A stretch of 64,000 bases of DNA from Zunongwangia endophytica (GCF_030409505.1 NZ_JAUFPZ010000002.1:1488001-1552000), one strand, 5' to 3'; shown: positions 44,249-53,830, counted from the stretch's first letter. Notes: generated by a model not told the origin, from the letters alone. Made by a program: numbers and translations.

Positions 44249-44965
44249 GATTAAATCACAATACCAAAAACCGGTATCCCAGTTCGTATCTTCATCTGTA
44301 AAACAATTATCCTCTCCTTCTTCTTCTTTTTGATAAATGCGATGTACTTTTTCACCAATTTCGAATTTAATTGCTTCAGAAAAAATAGGTCCGTCGTAAA
44401 CAAAAGTGTGGAATTCACCATTTTCACCACAAGGATCAACATCTTCTGGCAAGTCTTTTAAAAATTGATGATCAATTATTCTTCCGCAGAAGGTTTCGTC
44501 TAGATATTCAGCATTCGTACAAACTACAATCGCTTTAAATCCTAATTCGATAAAATCTTCCACTAATTTTTTGGTATCTTTTTTCCAAAGTGGATAAACT
44601 CCGCTAAGACCTATTTCGGATAATTGCTGATCTCGATATTCTTTTAAATCTTCTAAAAATATATCGCCAAAAACTGCAAAATCGATTCCTTCATTTTTCA
44701 GTTTTGTGGTTTCGGTTTGCATTACTTCGTTGTAAGTTTTCATAGAAACATTTCCTGATAACTCTGCAACTTGCAAAGGCAAACCTATACTTTTCGCTTG
44801 TGCTTCTAGAAGTTCAAGGCGTACTCCATGCATCGAAATTCGATTAACATCGCTATTTACAGAAGTAAATAATGTTGCTATTTCAAATTCAGATTTTTGC
44901 TGAATCTTATAAAACGACAATGCAGCATCTTTACCACTACTCCAATTAAGATAGGCTTTTTTCAT
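44246..44965 (-). CDS. Dph6/DUF71-like ATP-dependent amide ligase
   Basis: A 239-residue protein of the ATP-pyrophosphatase (adenine nucleotide alpha hydrolase) fold. The PP-loop is NWSSGKDAALSFY, and the family block ISMHGVRLELLEAQAKSIGLP, and the later GENGEFHTFVYDGP motif, are diagnostic of diphthine-ammonia ligase (Dph6/DUF71). Bacteria have no diphthamide, so the bacterial substrate is different and not established; a link to cobalamin amide chemistry has been proposed for some members. It follows aroQ by 10 nt. Confidence 0.85.
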   Translation of the reverse strand: MKKAYLNWSSGKDAALSFYKIQQKSEFEIATLFTSVNSDVNRISMHGVRLELLEAQAKSIGLPLQVAELSGNVSMKTYNEVMQTETTKLKNEGIDFAVFGDIFLEDLKEYRDQQLSEIGLSGVYPLWKKDTKKLVEDFIELGFKAIVVCTNAEYLDETFCGRIIDHQFLKDLPEDVDPCGENGEFHTFVYDGPIFSEAIKFEIGEKVHRIYQKEEEGEDNCFTDEDTNWDTGFWYCDLI

Positions 44966-44975
44966 TCCGAAGAAA

Positions 44976-45389
44976 TTATAAAAAGCTTTGGATCGCCATA
45001 TCGTAACTTTTGAGTCCGAATCCTAAAATCACGCCTTTTACTACAGGAGATAAAAAAGATTTGTGCCTGAATTCTTCTCTTGCGTGAGTATTAGAAATAT
45101 GAACTTCTACAACTGGTATTTCGATCGCTTTTATGGCGTCTGCTATAGCTACGGAAGTATGAGTGTAAGCAGCGGCGTTTAATATGATACCATCAAATTC
45201 TTTACGGGCATCATGAAGCATATCAATAATTTCGCCTTCAATATTACTTTGGTAATACGACAATTCTACATCACCAAACTTCTTTTGTAAATCATCAAAA
45301 TATTCCTTGAAAGTTTGATTACCGTAAATATCAGGCTCTCTTGTTCCTAAAAGATTTAGGTTTGGCCCATTAATGATAAGTAATTTCAT
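44976..45389 (-). CDS. aroQ: 3-dehydroquinate dehydratase, type II
   Basis: A 137-residue enzyme of the shikimate pathway that removes water from 3-dehydroquinate; type II enzymes are dodecamers. The start KLLIINGPNLNLLGTREPDIYG contains the catalytic Tyr, and NAAAYTHTSVAIADA and EVHISNTHAREEFRHKS carry the catalytic His and substrate Arg. I start at ATG 45389; a longer open frame starting at 45455 runs through the terminator of the porin gene and is not credible. Confidence 0.96.
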   Translation of the reverse strand: MKLLIINGPNLNLLGTREPDIYGNQTFKEYFDDLQKKFGDVELSYYQSNIEGEIIDMLHDARKEFDGIILNAAAYTHTSVAIADAIKAIEIPVVEVHISNTHAREEFRHKSFLSPVVKGVILGFGLKSYDMAIQSFL

Positions 45390-45423
45390 AAATAATGCAG
45401 TTAGTGAGGTAAAGGTATAAAAA

Positions 45424-45447
45424 AAGCGGAAGAAAAATCTTCCGCTT
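45424..45447 (-). terminator. Terminator of the porin gene
   Basis: AAGCGGAAGA and TCTTCCGCTT form a stem with a short A/T loop. On the minus strand a T run follows. It lies between the porin gene and aroQ. Confidence 0.88.
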
Positions 45448-45491
45448 AATTTCATAATTTGGTTAGTTAGTTTGGTTGCTTTTATGATCTC

Positions 45492-46109
45492 TTAGAACAT
45501 AAATCCAACACCTGCTTGAATTACAGAGTTGTGAATGTCTGCGTCTCCAAATGCGCTATCATCTTTAATAAGTTTAGTGAAACCGTAGTTATATCGGCCT
45601 TGAATAAAGAATCCATTGTTAAACTTATATTCTAGACCAGCAACTCCGCCAAATTCAAAATCTCTAGCTATATCAGTATCGATATCACCAGCATCATCTA
45701 GTGGTTGATAATCCAGCTCTTCATTCACTTTAAAGTTAAATGATGGTCCCGCTTGTAAGCTTAAACCTTCAACTAAATAAATTTTAGCTAAAACAGGAAC
45801 ACTTACGTAATCTACTTGGTATTCTACATTATCATCTGTATCGAACACATTTTCTTGATCTCTTTCGTAAAAATCAAAACCTTGTCCAGAATACAAAACC
45901 TCTGGCTGAATAGAAAAACGATCTGCAATTGGAATTTCTGCTAATACACCTACATTAAAACTAGTTCTTGAATTATCTGAACTAAAATCGTCTCCAGTAA
46001 AGTTAGCGAAGTTTACTCCACCTTTAACACCAAAATTCCAAGCTTCCTGCGCACTCATAGTTGTTGCTCCAAATAATACTAAAGCAATAACGAAAATTGA
46101 CTTCTTCAT
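45492..46109 (-). CDS. Outer-membrane beta-barrel (porin family) protein
   Basis: A 205-residue exported protein with a signal peptide ending TMSAQ. The mature part opens with FGVKGGVNFANFTGDDF, the standard start of the OMP_b-brl_2 family, and continues with amphipathic strands (FSIQPEVLYSGQGFDF, VPVLAKIYL) to an aromatic C terminus (VIQAGVGFMF). An 8-10 strand small barrel is likely. A TACATTTG box lies 28 nt before the ATG. Function is unknown. Confidence 0.88.
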   Translation of the reverse strand: MKKSIFVIALVLFGATTMSAQEAWNFGVKGGVNFANFTGDDFSSDNSRTSFNVGVLAEIPIADRFSIQPEVLYSGQGFDFYERDQENVFDTDDNVEYQVDYVSVPVLAKIYLVEGLSLQAGPSFNFKVNEELDYQPLDDAGDIDTDIARDFEFGGVAGLEYKFNNGFFIQGRYNYGFTKLIKDDSAFGDADIHNSVIQAGVGFMF

Positions 46110-46137
46110 AATAACATTTTTGTTTTTGATTATGTCG

Positions 46138-46145
46138 CAAATGTA
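46138..46145 (-). promoter_or_regulatory. -7 promoter box of the porin gene
   Basis: TACATTTG on the minus strand matches TAnnTTTG and lies 28 nt upstream of the porin ATG. A TTTG is present upstream, but 27 nt away, longer than the usual spacing. Confidence 0.5.
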
Positions 46146-46225
46146 ATCATGGGATTCTTAAATAAATCTTAGCAAAGCCTAAAGTATTATTAAGGTTGAA
46201 TGAGCCAAAATTGTATCTTTAACAC

Positions 46226-47125
46226 ATGAAATGGGAGCATATTTTAAAGGATTACCTTACCTATTTAAAGTTAGAGCGCGGACTTTCAGTTAATTCGATT
46301 AATAGCTACGAATTAGATTTAATTAAATTGATAGGCTTTTTAAAAGTTAAAGAGATTTCTAGCTCTCCGCTTACAATTAACCAGGAAACACTACAATTAT
46401 TTTTATATGAGATAGCAAAAGAACTAAATGCAAGATCTCGTGCACGACTTATTTCTGGCTTAAAAAGCTTTTTTAACTATCTGATATTTGAAGATTATAG
46501 AGAAGATAATCCTACCGATCTTCTTGAAGCTCCTAAAATTGGAAGAAAACTACCAGTTACCATCTCTGTAGAAGAAATAGATTCGCTTATTGCAACAATA
46601 GATTTAAGTAAAGCTGAAGGCGAAAGAAACCGCGCAATTATAGAAACCTTATACGGTTGTGGTTTACGTGTTTCTGAACTTACGAATCTAAAAATATCGG
46701 ATTTATTTTTTGATGAAGGTTTTATAAAGATAACCGGGAAAGGTGATAAGCAACGCTTTGTACCCATCTCAGATTACAATATTAAGTACATTAATATTTA
46801 TAAAGACGAAGTTAGACCCGATCAAAAAATAAAACCTGAAGCTACCGATACACTTTTTCTTAATCGACGTGGCGGTCAACTTACCCGCGCAATGATATTT
46901 ACGATCATAAAACAGTTAGCTGAAAAAGCGAATATCAAAAAGAAAATTAGTCCGCATACTTTTAGGCATTCATTTGCGACACACCTACTAGAAAATGGAG
47001 CCGATCTAAGAGCTATTCAGCAAATGTTAGGTCACGAAAGTATTACTACTACAGAAATCTACATGCATGTAGATCGAACGTATCTACGAGAAGTGCTGGA
47101 AAAATTCCATCCTAAGAAAAATTAA
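46226..47125 (+). CDS. xerD: Site-specific tyrosine recombinase XerD
   Basis: A 299-residue tyrosine recombinase that resolves chromosome dimers at dif with XerC. The N-terminal SAM-like core-binding domain spans about residues 1-100. The catalytic residues are all present: Arg in YGCGLRVSELTNL, Lys in ITGKGDKQRFVPI, His and Arg in SPHTFRHSFATHLL, His in MLGHESITTTEIY and the Tyr in that last motif. It stands alone among core genes, with no integrase-like DNA-binding extension, so it is the housekeeping enzyme rather than a mobile-element integrase. Confidence 0.95.
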   Translation: MKWEHILKDYLTYLKLERGLSVNSINSYELDLIKLIGFLKVKEISSSPLTINQETLQLFLYEIAKELNARSRARLISGLKSFFNYLIFEDYREDNPTDLLEAPKIGRKLPVTISVEEIDSLIATIDLSKAEGERNRAIIETLYGCGLRVSELTNLKISDLFFDEGFIKITGKGDKQRFVPISDYNIKYINIYKDEVRPDQKIKPEATDTLFLNRRGGQLTRAMIFTIIKQLAEKANIKKKISPHTFRHSFATHLLENGADLRAIQQMLGHESITTTEIYMHVDRTYLREVLEKFHPKKN

Positions 47126-47220
47126 CCAAGGTTAAGAAACCGTATTAAATTTCTGCTAAAACAAGCTATACTCTTCGTTTTGGATAATTCTCTTCTTAAT
47201 TTAGAAAAAAAGAAATTATT

Positions 47221-48177
47221 ATGAAACCATTACGAACATTAAAGTATAAGAACGGAGATGAACAACCAGCTATTGGTCTTGGAACCTGGAAATCTGGCAA
47301 AGGAGAGGTTGCGAAGGCAGTAGAAATAGCTTTAAACAATGGCTATAGACATATAGATTGCGCTGCTACTTATGGTAATGAGGCCGAAGTTGGTGAAGCC
47401 TTTGAAAAAGTATTTAGTGAAGGGGATGTAAAAAGAGAAGATGTATGGATCACCTCTAAACTATGGAATGATTCGCATAAAAAAGAGGATGTAATCCCTG
47501 CTTTAAAGCAGACTTTAAGCGACCTAAAACTAGATTATTTAGATCTTTATCTAATTCACTGGCCGGTAGCTTTTGAAAAAGGAGTTGGATTTCCTGATAA
47601 AGACGAACAATACTACTCTTTAGAAGAAGTGCCTATTATAGAAACCTGGGAAGCTATGGTTGAAGCTAAAAAACAGGGTTTAGTAAAACACATAGGAGTC
47701 TCTAATTTCAGTACAAATAAATTGGAAGACCTTATTAGTAAAACCGATGAAAAGCCTGAAGCATTGCAGGTAGAATTACACCCATATTTACACCAAAATG
47801 AACTTTTAGAATTTTGCAGTAAGCATAAGATCAATGTAACTGCTTATTCTCCATTAGGAAGCGGTGACCGTTCTGAAGCAATGAAAGGTGAGGATGAACC
47901 AAGTTTACTAGAAAATCCTATAATTATCAAAATTGCTAAAAAACATGGTGCTTCTGCAGGGCAAATTTTGATTAACTGGGCAGTGCAAAGAGGAACTGCG
48001 GTAATTCCGAAATCTACAAACGAAGGTAGAATTAAAGAAAACCTAGCGAGTTCTGGTTATCAACTAGATCAAGACGATTTAGCGGAAATCGATGAATTAG
48101 ATGATCATTTTAGATATGTTACCGGAGAGTTTTTTGTGACTGAAGGTAATTCGTATTCTAATATTTACGACGATTAG
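47221..48177 (+). CDS. Aldo/keto reductase
   Basis: A 318-residue NADPH-dependent aldo/keto reductase of the aldose-reductase-like group. The tetrad is visible: Asp in YRHIDCAATYGNE with the Tyr, Lys in VWITSKLWND, and His in YLIHWPVAFEKG. The cofactor motif IPKSTNEGRIKENL near the C terminus contains the usual Lys-Ser and Arg. No signal peptide, so it is cytosolic, unlike the Tat-exported relative at 15540-16667. Substrate is unknown. Confidence 0.92.
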   Translation: MKPLRTLKYKNGDEQPAIGLGTWKSGKGEVAKAVEIALNNGYRHIDCAATYGNEAEVGEAFEKVFSEGDVKREDVWITSKLWNDSHKKEDVIPALKQTLSDLKLDYLDLYLIHWPVAFEKGVGFPDKDEQYYSLEEVPIIETWEAMVEAKKQGLVKHIGVSNFSTNKLEDLISKTDEKPEALQVELHPYLHQNELLEFCSKHKINVTAYSPLGSGDRSEAMKGEDEPSLLENPIIIKIAKKHGASAGQILINWAVQRGTAVIPKSTNEGRIKENLASSGYQLDQDDLAEIDELDDHFRYVTGEFFVTEGNSYSNIYDD

Positions 48178-48202
48178 TAATCAATCTGAAATAGTAGAAA
48201 AT

Positions 48203-48238
48203 AAAAAAAATCCCCGGAATTTCCGGGGATTTTTTTTA
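48203..48238. terminator. Terminator between aldo/keto reductase and rny
   Basis: AAATCCCCGGAA and TTCCGGGGATTT form a strong stem flanked by A and T runs, so it can serve both convergent genes. An almost identical hairpin lies at 58243-58270. Confidence 0.93.
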
Positions 48239-48258
48239 TTCAATTCAGTCTTGAACAA

Positions 48259-49842
48259 TTATTTCGCAATATTTACTGCTCTTGTTTCACGAATCACTGT
48301 CACTTTAACCTGACCTGGATAGGTCATTTCTGTTTGAATTTTCTGTGAAATTTCAAAAGATAAATTACTCGCTTTATCATCATTCACTTTTTCACTTTCT
48401 ACAATCACACGTAATTCTCTACCCGCTTGAATAGCATAGGCTTTTTTAACGCCTCCAAATCCAAAGGCAATTTCCTCTAGATCTTTTAAACGTTGAATAT
48501 AAGAATCTAAAACCTGTCTTCTAGCTCCTGGTCTGGCTCCACTTATAGCATCGCAAACCTGTACGATAGGAGAAAGTAAAGAATTCATTTCAATTTCATC
48601 ATGGTGAGCTCCAATAGCGTTGCAAACCTCGGCCTTTTCGCCATGTTTCTCTGCCCATTGCATTCCTAAAATAGCGTGAGGAATTTCAGTTTCTGTTTCT
48701 GGGACTTTACCAATATCATGCAGTAATCCTGCTCTTTTTGCTAGTTTCGGATTAATTCCTAATTCCGCAGCCATCACGCCACAAAGTTTAGCAACTTCAC
48801 GCGAGTGTTGTAGCAGATTCTGCCCGTAAGAAGAACGATATTTCATTCGTCCTACCATCTTTATTAATTCTGGTTGTAAACCATGGATTCCAAGATCGAT
48901 AACGGTACGTTTACCTATATCGATAATTTCTTCCTCTATTTGTTTTCTCGTCTTCTTAACTACCTCTTCAATTCTTGCTGGGTGAATTCGACCATCGGTT
49001 ACTAATTTATGCAAGGAAAGTCTTGCAACCTCTCTTCTAACCGAATCAAAACAAGAAAGGATAATAGCTTCAGGAGTATCATCAACAATAATCTCTACAC
49101 CAGTAGCAGCCTCTATCGCTCGAATATTACGTCCTTCACGACCAATAATTCTACCTTTTACATCATCACTTTCAAGATTAAAAACAGATACGCAGTTTTC
49201 TACCGCTTCTTCTGTTCCTATTCTTTGGATCGTGTTAATAATAATCTTTTTAGCTTCCTGCTGAGCGGTAAGTTTTGCCTCTTCTACAGTGTCCTGGATT
49301 ACAGCCATTGCATCTGCCTTCGCAGCGTCTTTTAAGCTTTCTACTAATTGATCTTTAGCTTCTGCAGCAGACAATCCAGATATAACTTCTAATTGCTGAA
49401 CTTTACTATTATGAAGTTTATCGATCTCTTCTTGTTTCTTTTCAAGATATTCGTTGCGATGATTATAATCTGCAATCTGAGTCTCTAACTCTTTACCCTT
49501 GGTATCTAATTCTTTATTTAATTTTTTGTTTTTAGAAAGCTCGCTGGAAACCTGAGATTCTTTATCACGAGTACGTTTTTCTGCATCACCAATTTTTTTA
49601 TCTCTGGAAAGAATTACTTTTTCGTGCTCAGACTTTAATTCTATAAACTTTTCTTTAGCCTGAAGTATTTTATCTTTCTTAATACTTTCTGCTTCACTTT
49701 TCGCCTCTTTTACAATTCCGGCGGCTTTATCCTGCGCTTCTTTAATCGTTGCAGAGGCTTTTTTCTTCTCTAGAGATTTGGCTACGGCAAAACCTATACC
49801 TATGCCCACTATAATTCCAACTATTGCTAATACTATTTCCAT
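48259..49842 (-). CDS. rny: Ribonuclease Y
   Basis: A 527-residue membrane-anchored endoribonuclease that starts mRNA decay. Domains in order: N-terminal membrane segment (about 3-23), a long coiled coil (about 25-200), KH domain with [21 protein letters not shown] (about 230-250), and HD domain with [14 protein letters not shown] (about 370). It lies directly downstream of a probable 6S RNA gene and zapA on the same strand. Confidence 0.97.
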   Translation of the reverse strand: MEIVLAIVGIIVGIGIGFAVAKSLEKKKASATIKEAQDKAAGIVKEAKSEAESIKKDKILQAKEKFIELKSEHEKVILSRDKKIGDAEKRTRDKESQVSSELSKNKKLNKELDTKGKELETQIADYNHRNEYLEKKQEEIDKLHNSKVQQLEVISGLSAAEAKDQLVESLKDAAKADAMAVIQDTVEEAKLTAQQEAKKIIINTIQRIGTEEAVENCVSVFNLESDDVKGRIIGREGRNIRAIEAATGVEIIVDDTPEAIILSCFDSVRREVARLSLHKLVTDGRIHPARIEEVVKKTRKQIEEEIIDIGKRTVIDLGIHGLQPELIKMVGRMKYRSSYGQNLLQHSREVAKLCGVMAAELGINPKLAKRAGLLHDIGKVPETETEIPHAILGMQWAEKHGEKAEVCNAIGAHHDEIEMNSLLSPIVQVCDAISGARPGARRQVLDSYIQRLKDLEEIAFGFGGVKKAYAIQAGRELRVIVESEKVNDDKASNLSFEISQKIQTEMTYPGQVKVTVIRETRAVNIAK

Positions 49843-49866
49843 ATGTTATGTTTATATATAAAAAAA

Positions 49867-50034
49867 GCCTGTATTAGTAGTTGTTTTGTATTAAACTCCT
49901 TAAAATCAAGTTTAGGGCTAACAAGCTGATCAAGAATCCGTGGTCCCTTACGGGAACGGCGCGCTTTTACAACTTAGACTCACCCTCTTTAAAGAATTAT
50001 CTGTTGAGTTTATCAAAATTTAACTAATACAGGC
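49867..50034 (-). ncRNA. ssrS: Probable 6S RNA
   Basis: Between zapA and rny, the ends of this 168-nt stretch are perfectly complementary over 12 bp: GCCTGTATTAGT (49867-49878) and ACTAATACAGGC (50023-50034). On the minus strand the closing stem is followed at once by a T run, as in an intrinsic terminator. A central apical hairpin GTTCCCGTAAGGGAC is flanked by less paired arms, consistent with a long rod with a central bubble. 6S RNA lies next to zapA in many bacteria. 6S RNA binds RNA polymerase as a promoter mimic. Structure and position support it; the assignment was not tested against a covariance model. Confidence 0.72.
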
Positions 50035-50061
50035 AGTAACCTTATTTTATTTAAAGAACGT

Positions 50062-50361
50062 TTAGGAAGCCATATGCTTTTGCAATAAATCGTTAAGTGA
50101 CCTTAACTTGTCTTCTGCTTTTTGCATCTCTTCACTTTTATCTATATCTTTTTGTTCCGTCTGGGCTGCAAACTGTAATGCGCACATTGCTAATACATCC
50201 TGCTTATCCCTAACGGCATAACTTTGCTCAAATTGCTTAATCATAGCTTCGATTTTTTTTGCAGCTTTTCTTAATCCTTCTTCCTGGCGAGGATCAATAG
50301 TTAGAGGATACACCCTATCTGCAATCGAAATTTTTATTTTAAGCTTGTCTTCCATCGGCAT
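50062..50361 (-). CDS. zapA: Cell division protein ZapA
   Basis: A 99-residue protein that bundles FtsZ filaments at the division ring. The N-terminal KIKISIADRVYPLTIDPRQEEGLRKAAKKIEAMI is the ZapA globular domain, and the C-terminal half is a coiled coil. The start could be the ATG at 50361 or the one two codons later (50355). It starts directly after the stop of the coiled-coil gene upstream. The probable 6S RNA and rny follow on the same strand. Confidence 0.93.
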   Translation of the reverse strand: MPMEDKLKIKISIADRVYPLTIDPRQEEGLRKAAKKIEAMIKQFEQSYAVRDKQDVLAMCALQFAAQTEQKDIDKSEEMQKAEDKLRSLNDLLQKHMAS

Positions 50362-50652
50362 TTATTCAGATAACTGAACGATACATTGATCGATCTCCCT
50401 AATGAGACTATTTATTTTAAGCTTAGTTTCTTTTTTATAATCATTACTGCCAAGCATCGCGTTTGCTGCTTTTAAGTCTTTTATCTGGTTATTAGAGCGT
50501 TCCAACTCTCCCTTCATCCAGGTATTTTCAGATTTCACCGCTGTCATTTCCTCTTGGATCGACTGCATTTCCTGCTTTAGCAACTCGTGCCTATGCAGTA
50601 ATTTGCTAATCCTATTCTCAAGATTATCAACTATTTCGGTGATCTCACTCAT
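50362..50652 (-). CDS. Small coiled-coil protein upstream of zapA (ZapB-like)
   Basis: A 96-residue protein that is almost entirely coiled coil, with heptad Leu/Ile patterns from about residue 8 to 70 and no membrane or signal segment. It is immediately upstream of zapA with no gap between stop and start. Size, structure and context suggest a cell-division partner like ZapB, but the sequence itself is too simple to prove it. Confidence 0.75.
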   Translation of the reverse strand: MSEITEIVDNLENRISKLLHRHELLKQEMQSIQEEMTAVKSENTWMKGELERSNNQIKDLKAANAMLGSNDYKKETKLKINSLIREIDQCIVQLSE

Positions 50653-50835
50653 AAAAGCTAAACTCGATACTAATCCTTACAAAGTTAACATACCGTTTTA
50701 AATTTGCAATGATTTTTTATTTCAATTTTCTTTTTTAAGCCTTGTAATTCCTAACATTCTAAATTATAGTGACTTAATTTTGCATGAAGTTTGATTACCT
50801 TTACGCGAGTAGAATTTAATGTATTTAGACGATTT

Positions 50836-52527
50836 ATGAAGCAATTATTTATTCTTTTTATAGGCTTATTTTCTTTGGCAACCTATGCACAGGTTGATAA
50901 TGTCCCTCAGGATTATTTTGAAAAACCACTGGATATTCCATTGATATTATCGGGAACTTTTGGAGAATTACGATCTAATCACTTTCACGCTGGGTTAGAT
51001 ATTAAAACTCAGGGAAGACAGGGGTTAGAGGTGAAATCTTCAGCAAAAGGATATGTTAGCAGAATTAAAATTCAGCATTATGGTTATGGTAAGGCACTTT
51101 ACATTCAGCATCCAAACGGCTACACCACGGTTTATGGCCATCTAAAGAAGCTTTCGCCAAAAATTGAAGCCTATCTAAAAGAAAGACAATACAACAAAGA
51201 ATCTTACGAAATAGAACTTTTTCCTGAAGCTGCAGACCTACCGGTAGAACAAGGTGAATTAATTGCTTTTAGCGGAAATACCGGCGGAAGCGGTGGCCCA
51301 CACGTTCATTTTGAAATTCGTGACGGAAGCCAACGACCAATGAATCCTGAAATGTTTGGAATTGATATTGAAGATAATCGCGATCCCATTGTAGATGGCC
51401 TTTTTGCATATCCTATAGGCGAAGGAGCACATGTGAATAATTCAGCAAATCGACAAAAATTGAGATTGATTCCGCAAAATGATGGCTCCTACACTACAAA
51501 TCCGGTAGAAGCATGTGGAGAAATTGGTTTTGGTATTTCTACAGTAGATCAAAAAAGTCTTGCCCCCAATAAAAACGGAGTTTATAAAATTGAAGCCAGT
51601 CTTAACGGTTCTCCGGTTATTAATCTCGACTTTCAGCGTATATCATTTGGAGAAAGTAGATATCTTAATTTTTTAATTGATTATGAATACTATTCGAATC
51701 ATCGAAAAAGAGTTCAGAAATTGTTTAAAGAAAGTAACAATCCGCTAAGTATTTATGGCGGTGTTGTAAACGAAGGAAAATTGGAAATTGAAGATGGATT
51801 AGATTATAACTATGTAGTCGAAGTTACCGATTTTAAAGGAAATTCTAAAACAATAAGAATTCCTATCAAAGGAAGTTTTGCTGGAGAAATAACACCGAAA
51901 GATGAAAAAACTACCGATTATTTTACCAATTACAATGAAACTTTTTCTATAGAAGAAAATGGTATCGATATTTACATTCCTAAAAATGCTTTGTATTATG
52001 ATACATTCTTAGATATAGAATTTATGGGTGATACTGTAAATGTACATCATGACGATGTGCCGCTCCACAAAAACATGACTATTGGTTTTGATGTTAGTGA
52101 TATCCCAGAGGCTCAAAAAGAGAAGCTATTTGTTGCCAGAATCAATAGCTATGGTCGCCCAAGTTATTCTACAACATATAAAAAACCAACGCGCTTTACC
52201 ACCGGTACGAGAACATTTGGAGAATATACATTGGTTGCAGATGTTACTCCGCCATCTATTAGACCAGTTAATTTTAGTGATGGCCAATGGATTTCGAGTA
52301 ATAATACGCTAAAGGTGAAAATTAGCGATGATCTTTCCGGTATCCAGGGTTATAGAGCAACAGTTAATGGGAAATTCATATTGATGGAATATGAGTATAA
52401 AAATAATACGCTAACACACGACTTTTCTGATGGTGTGGTTACCGAAACAGAGAATAATTTCAAACTGATAGTGACAGATAACGTAGGTAATGTCAATACC
52501 TATGAAGCTAAATTCTTCAGAAAATAA
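50836..52527 (+). CDS. M23 family peptidase (exported)
   Basis: A 563-residue exported zinc peptidase of the LytM/lysostaphin type, which cuts peptidoglycan cross-bridges. The signal peptide ends ATYAQ. The M23 domain is N-terminal: SNHFHAGLDIKT (HxxxD), GYTTVYGHL, and the HVHFEIRDG motif at about residue 160. A beta-rich C-terminal part of about 370 residues has Ig-like features. I start at ATG 50836; an earlier open-frame start at 50791 would place 15 extra residues before the signal peptide. Confidence 0.93.
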   Translation: MKQLFILFIGLFSLATYAQVDNVPQDYFEKPLDIPLILSGTFGELRSNHFHAGLDIKTQGRQGLEVKSSAKGYVSRIKIQHYGYGKALYIQHPNGYTTVYGHLKKLSPKIEAYLKERQYNKESYEIELFPEAADLPVEQGELIAFSGNTGGSGGPHVHFEIRDGSQRPMNPEMFGIDIEDNRDPIVDGLFAYPIGEGAHVNNSANRQKLRLIPQNDGSYTTNPVEACGEIGFGISTVDQKSLAPNKNGVYKIEASLNGSPVINLDFQRISFGESRYLNFLIDYEYYSNHRKRVQKLFKESNNPLSIYGGVVNEGKLEIEDGLDYNYVVEVTDFKGNSKTIRIPIKGSFAGEITPKDEKTTDYFTNYNETFSIEENGIDIYIPKNALYYDTFLDIEFMGDTVNVHHDDVPLHKNMTIGFDVSDIPEAQKEKLFVARINSYGRPSYSTTYKKPTRFTTGTRTFGEYTLVADVTPPSIRPVNFSDGQWISSNNTLKVKISDDLSGIQGYRATVNGKFILMEYEYKNNTLTHDFSDGVVTETENNFKLIVTDNVGNVNTYEAKFFRK

Positions 52528-52559
52528 TCTTTTCAGAAAAAAGCTTCTTTAAGCAACAC

Positions 52560-52591
52560 AAAAAAGCCTCGCAAATTGCGAGGCTTTTTAT
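52560..52591. terminator. Bidirectional terminator between the M23 gene and cysteine desulfurase gene
   Basis: AAAAAAGCCTCGCAA and TTGCGAGGCTTTTT form a tight stem with almost no loop, flanked by A and T runs, suited to both convergent genes. Confidence 0.92.
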
Positions 52592-52607
52592 TTTATTAAA
52601 AGATAAA

Positions 52608-53756
52608 CTAAGATTCCATAAATTCTTTCAAGGTTTTCACCACGTAATCAATTTCTTCTTTGGTATTAAATTTTGAAAATGAAAAACGTATAGAAGGTGT
52701 TTTTAAATCCTCTTCACTTAAAAAAGCATTCAAAACATGCGAACCTTTGTCGCTTCCACTCTGGCACGCACTTCCTTTAGAACAAGCGATACCTTTTAAA
52801 TCTAGTTGAAACAACAACATCAAGGCCTTTTCTTCACTCACAGGAAGATTTACATTAATTAAAGTATACGTACTTTTATCTAAATCTCCACTTTTCCCAT
52901 TGAATTTTACTCCGGGGATTTCGTTTTTAAGAGCATCTATAAAATGAGATTTTAAGCTAGTGGTGTACGCTTTTTCTTCTTCTAAGTTACTGTATGCAAG
53001 TTTGAAAGCTTCTTCTAAACCAACAATATTATGTAAACCTTCGGTACCGGCGCGATAACCACGCTCCTGCTCTCCTCCAAAGATTAATGGTTTTAAACCG
53101 CTATTCTTACGAATATAAGCAAAGCCAATTCCTTTAGGGCCGTGAAATTTATGCGCACTAACTGCTGTAAAATCTACGGGAACTTCCTGCAAATCCATTT
53201 CGTAATGCCCAATAGATTGTACAGTATCTGAATGAAACAAGGCTTTATGTGCCTTACACATTTCAGCTACTTTCTTGATATCAAGTTTGTTTCCTACTTC
53301 GTTATTTACGTGCATTAAACTAACCAAAGTTTTAACTTCAGAAGAGTCAAGGCGATTTTCTAAATCTTCAAGATCAATTTCACCTTCATTAGTTAGCTTT
53401 ACGTATTCAACTTCGACATCAAAACAATCTTGTAGCTGATTTACACAATATAAAACAGCGTGATGCTCAATTTCTGAAGTTATTATTCTTTTCACACCAA
53501 GATCTCGAACAGCACTGTTAAGTGCGAGATTATCAGCTTCAGTTCCTCCTGAAGTAAAAATAATTTCAGCAGCTGTAACATTTAACTGTTTTGCTATGGT
53601 TTTACGAGCTTTCTCGATTAACGATTTAGCAGATCGACCAAAACTATGGGTAGATGAAGGGTTCCCGTAATTTTGCTGCATTGCTTCGGTTATCTTTGAA
53701 ATAACCTCAGGTCGCATTTGGGTTGTTGCGGCAGAGTCTAAATATACTTTTTCCAT
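52608..53756 (-). CDS. Cysteine desulfurase (IscS/NifS type)
   Basis: A 382-residue PLP enzyme that takes sulfur from cysteine for Fe-S clusters and thiolated tRNA. It has YLDSAATTQMRPEV, SGGTEADNLAL, the PLP Lys in AVSAHKFHGPKGIGF, and the active-site Cys loop GSACQSG. I start at ATG 53756; the longer frame begins with TTG at 53765, inside a TACATTTG promoter box. No iscU-like scaffold is adjacent. It is group I by its Cys-loop arrangement. Confidence 0.93.
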   Translation of the reverse strand: MEKVYLDSAATTQMRPEVISKITEAMQQNYGNPSSTHSFGRSAKSLIEKARKTIAKQLNVTAAEIIFTSGGTEADNLALNSAVRDLGVKRIITSEIEHHAVLYCVNQLQDCFDVEVEYVKLTNEGEIDLEDLENRLDSSEVKTLVSLMHVNNEVGNKLDIKKVAEMCKAHKALFHSDTVQSIGHYEMDLQEVPVDFTAVSAHKFHGPKGIGFAYIRKNSGLKPLIFGGEQERGYRAGTEGLHNIVGLEEAFKLAYSNLEEEKAYTTSLKSHFIDALKNEIPGVKFNGKSGDLDKSTYTLINVNLPVSEEKALMLLFQLDLKGIACSKGSACQSGSDKGSHVLNAFLSEEDLKTPSIRFSFSKFNTKEEIDYVVKTLKEFMES

Positions 53757-53762
53757 GGTGCG

Positions 53763-53770
53763 CAAATGTA
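53763..53770 (-). promoter_or_regulatory. -7 promoter box of the cysteine desulfurase gene
   Basis: TACATTTG on the minus strand matches TAnnTTTG and ends 6 nt before the ATG. The predicted transcript has no more than a few leader bases. Confidence 0.6.
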
Positions 53771-53822
53771 AGAGTATTTAAAATAATTTTAAAGAAGCTC
53801 CGTTGAAAATATAGAAAACTTC

Positions 53823-53830
53823 TATTTTTG
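53823..53830 (+). promoter_or_regulatory. -7 promoter box of the calcium-repeat lipoprotein gene
   Basis: TATTTTTG matches TAnnTTTG and ends 15 nt before the ATG at 53846. It overlaps the TTG that would otherwise be a longer start, which argues for the ATG. Confidence 0.6.

Noticed and set aside
45390..45455. An N-terminal extension of aroQ
   Set aside because: It crosses the terminator hairpin of the porin gene, and the conserved enzyme starts at the ATG at 45389.
46226..47125. A mobile element marked by the tyrosine recombinase
   Set aside because: The protein is a full XerD in a core-gene setting; no att repeats, tRNA, phage genes or composition change are visible around it.
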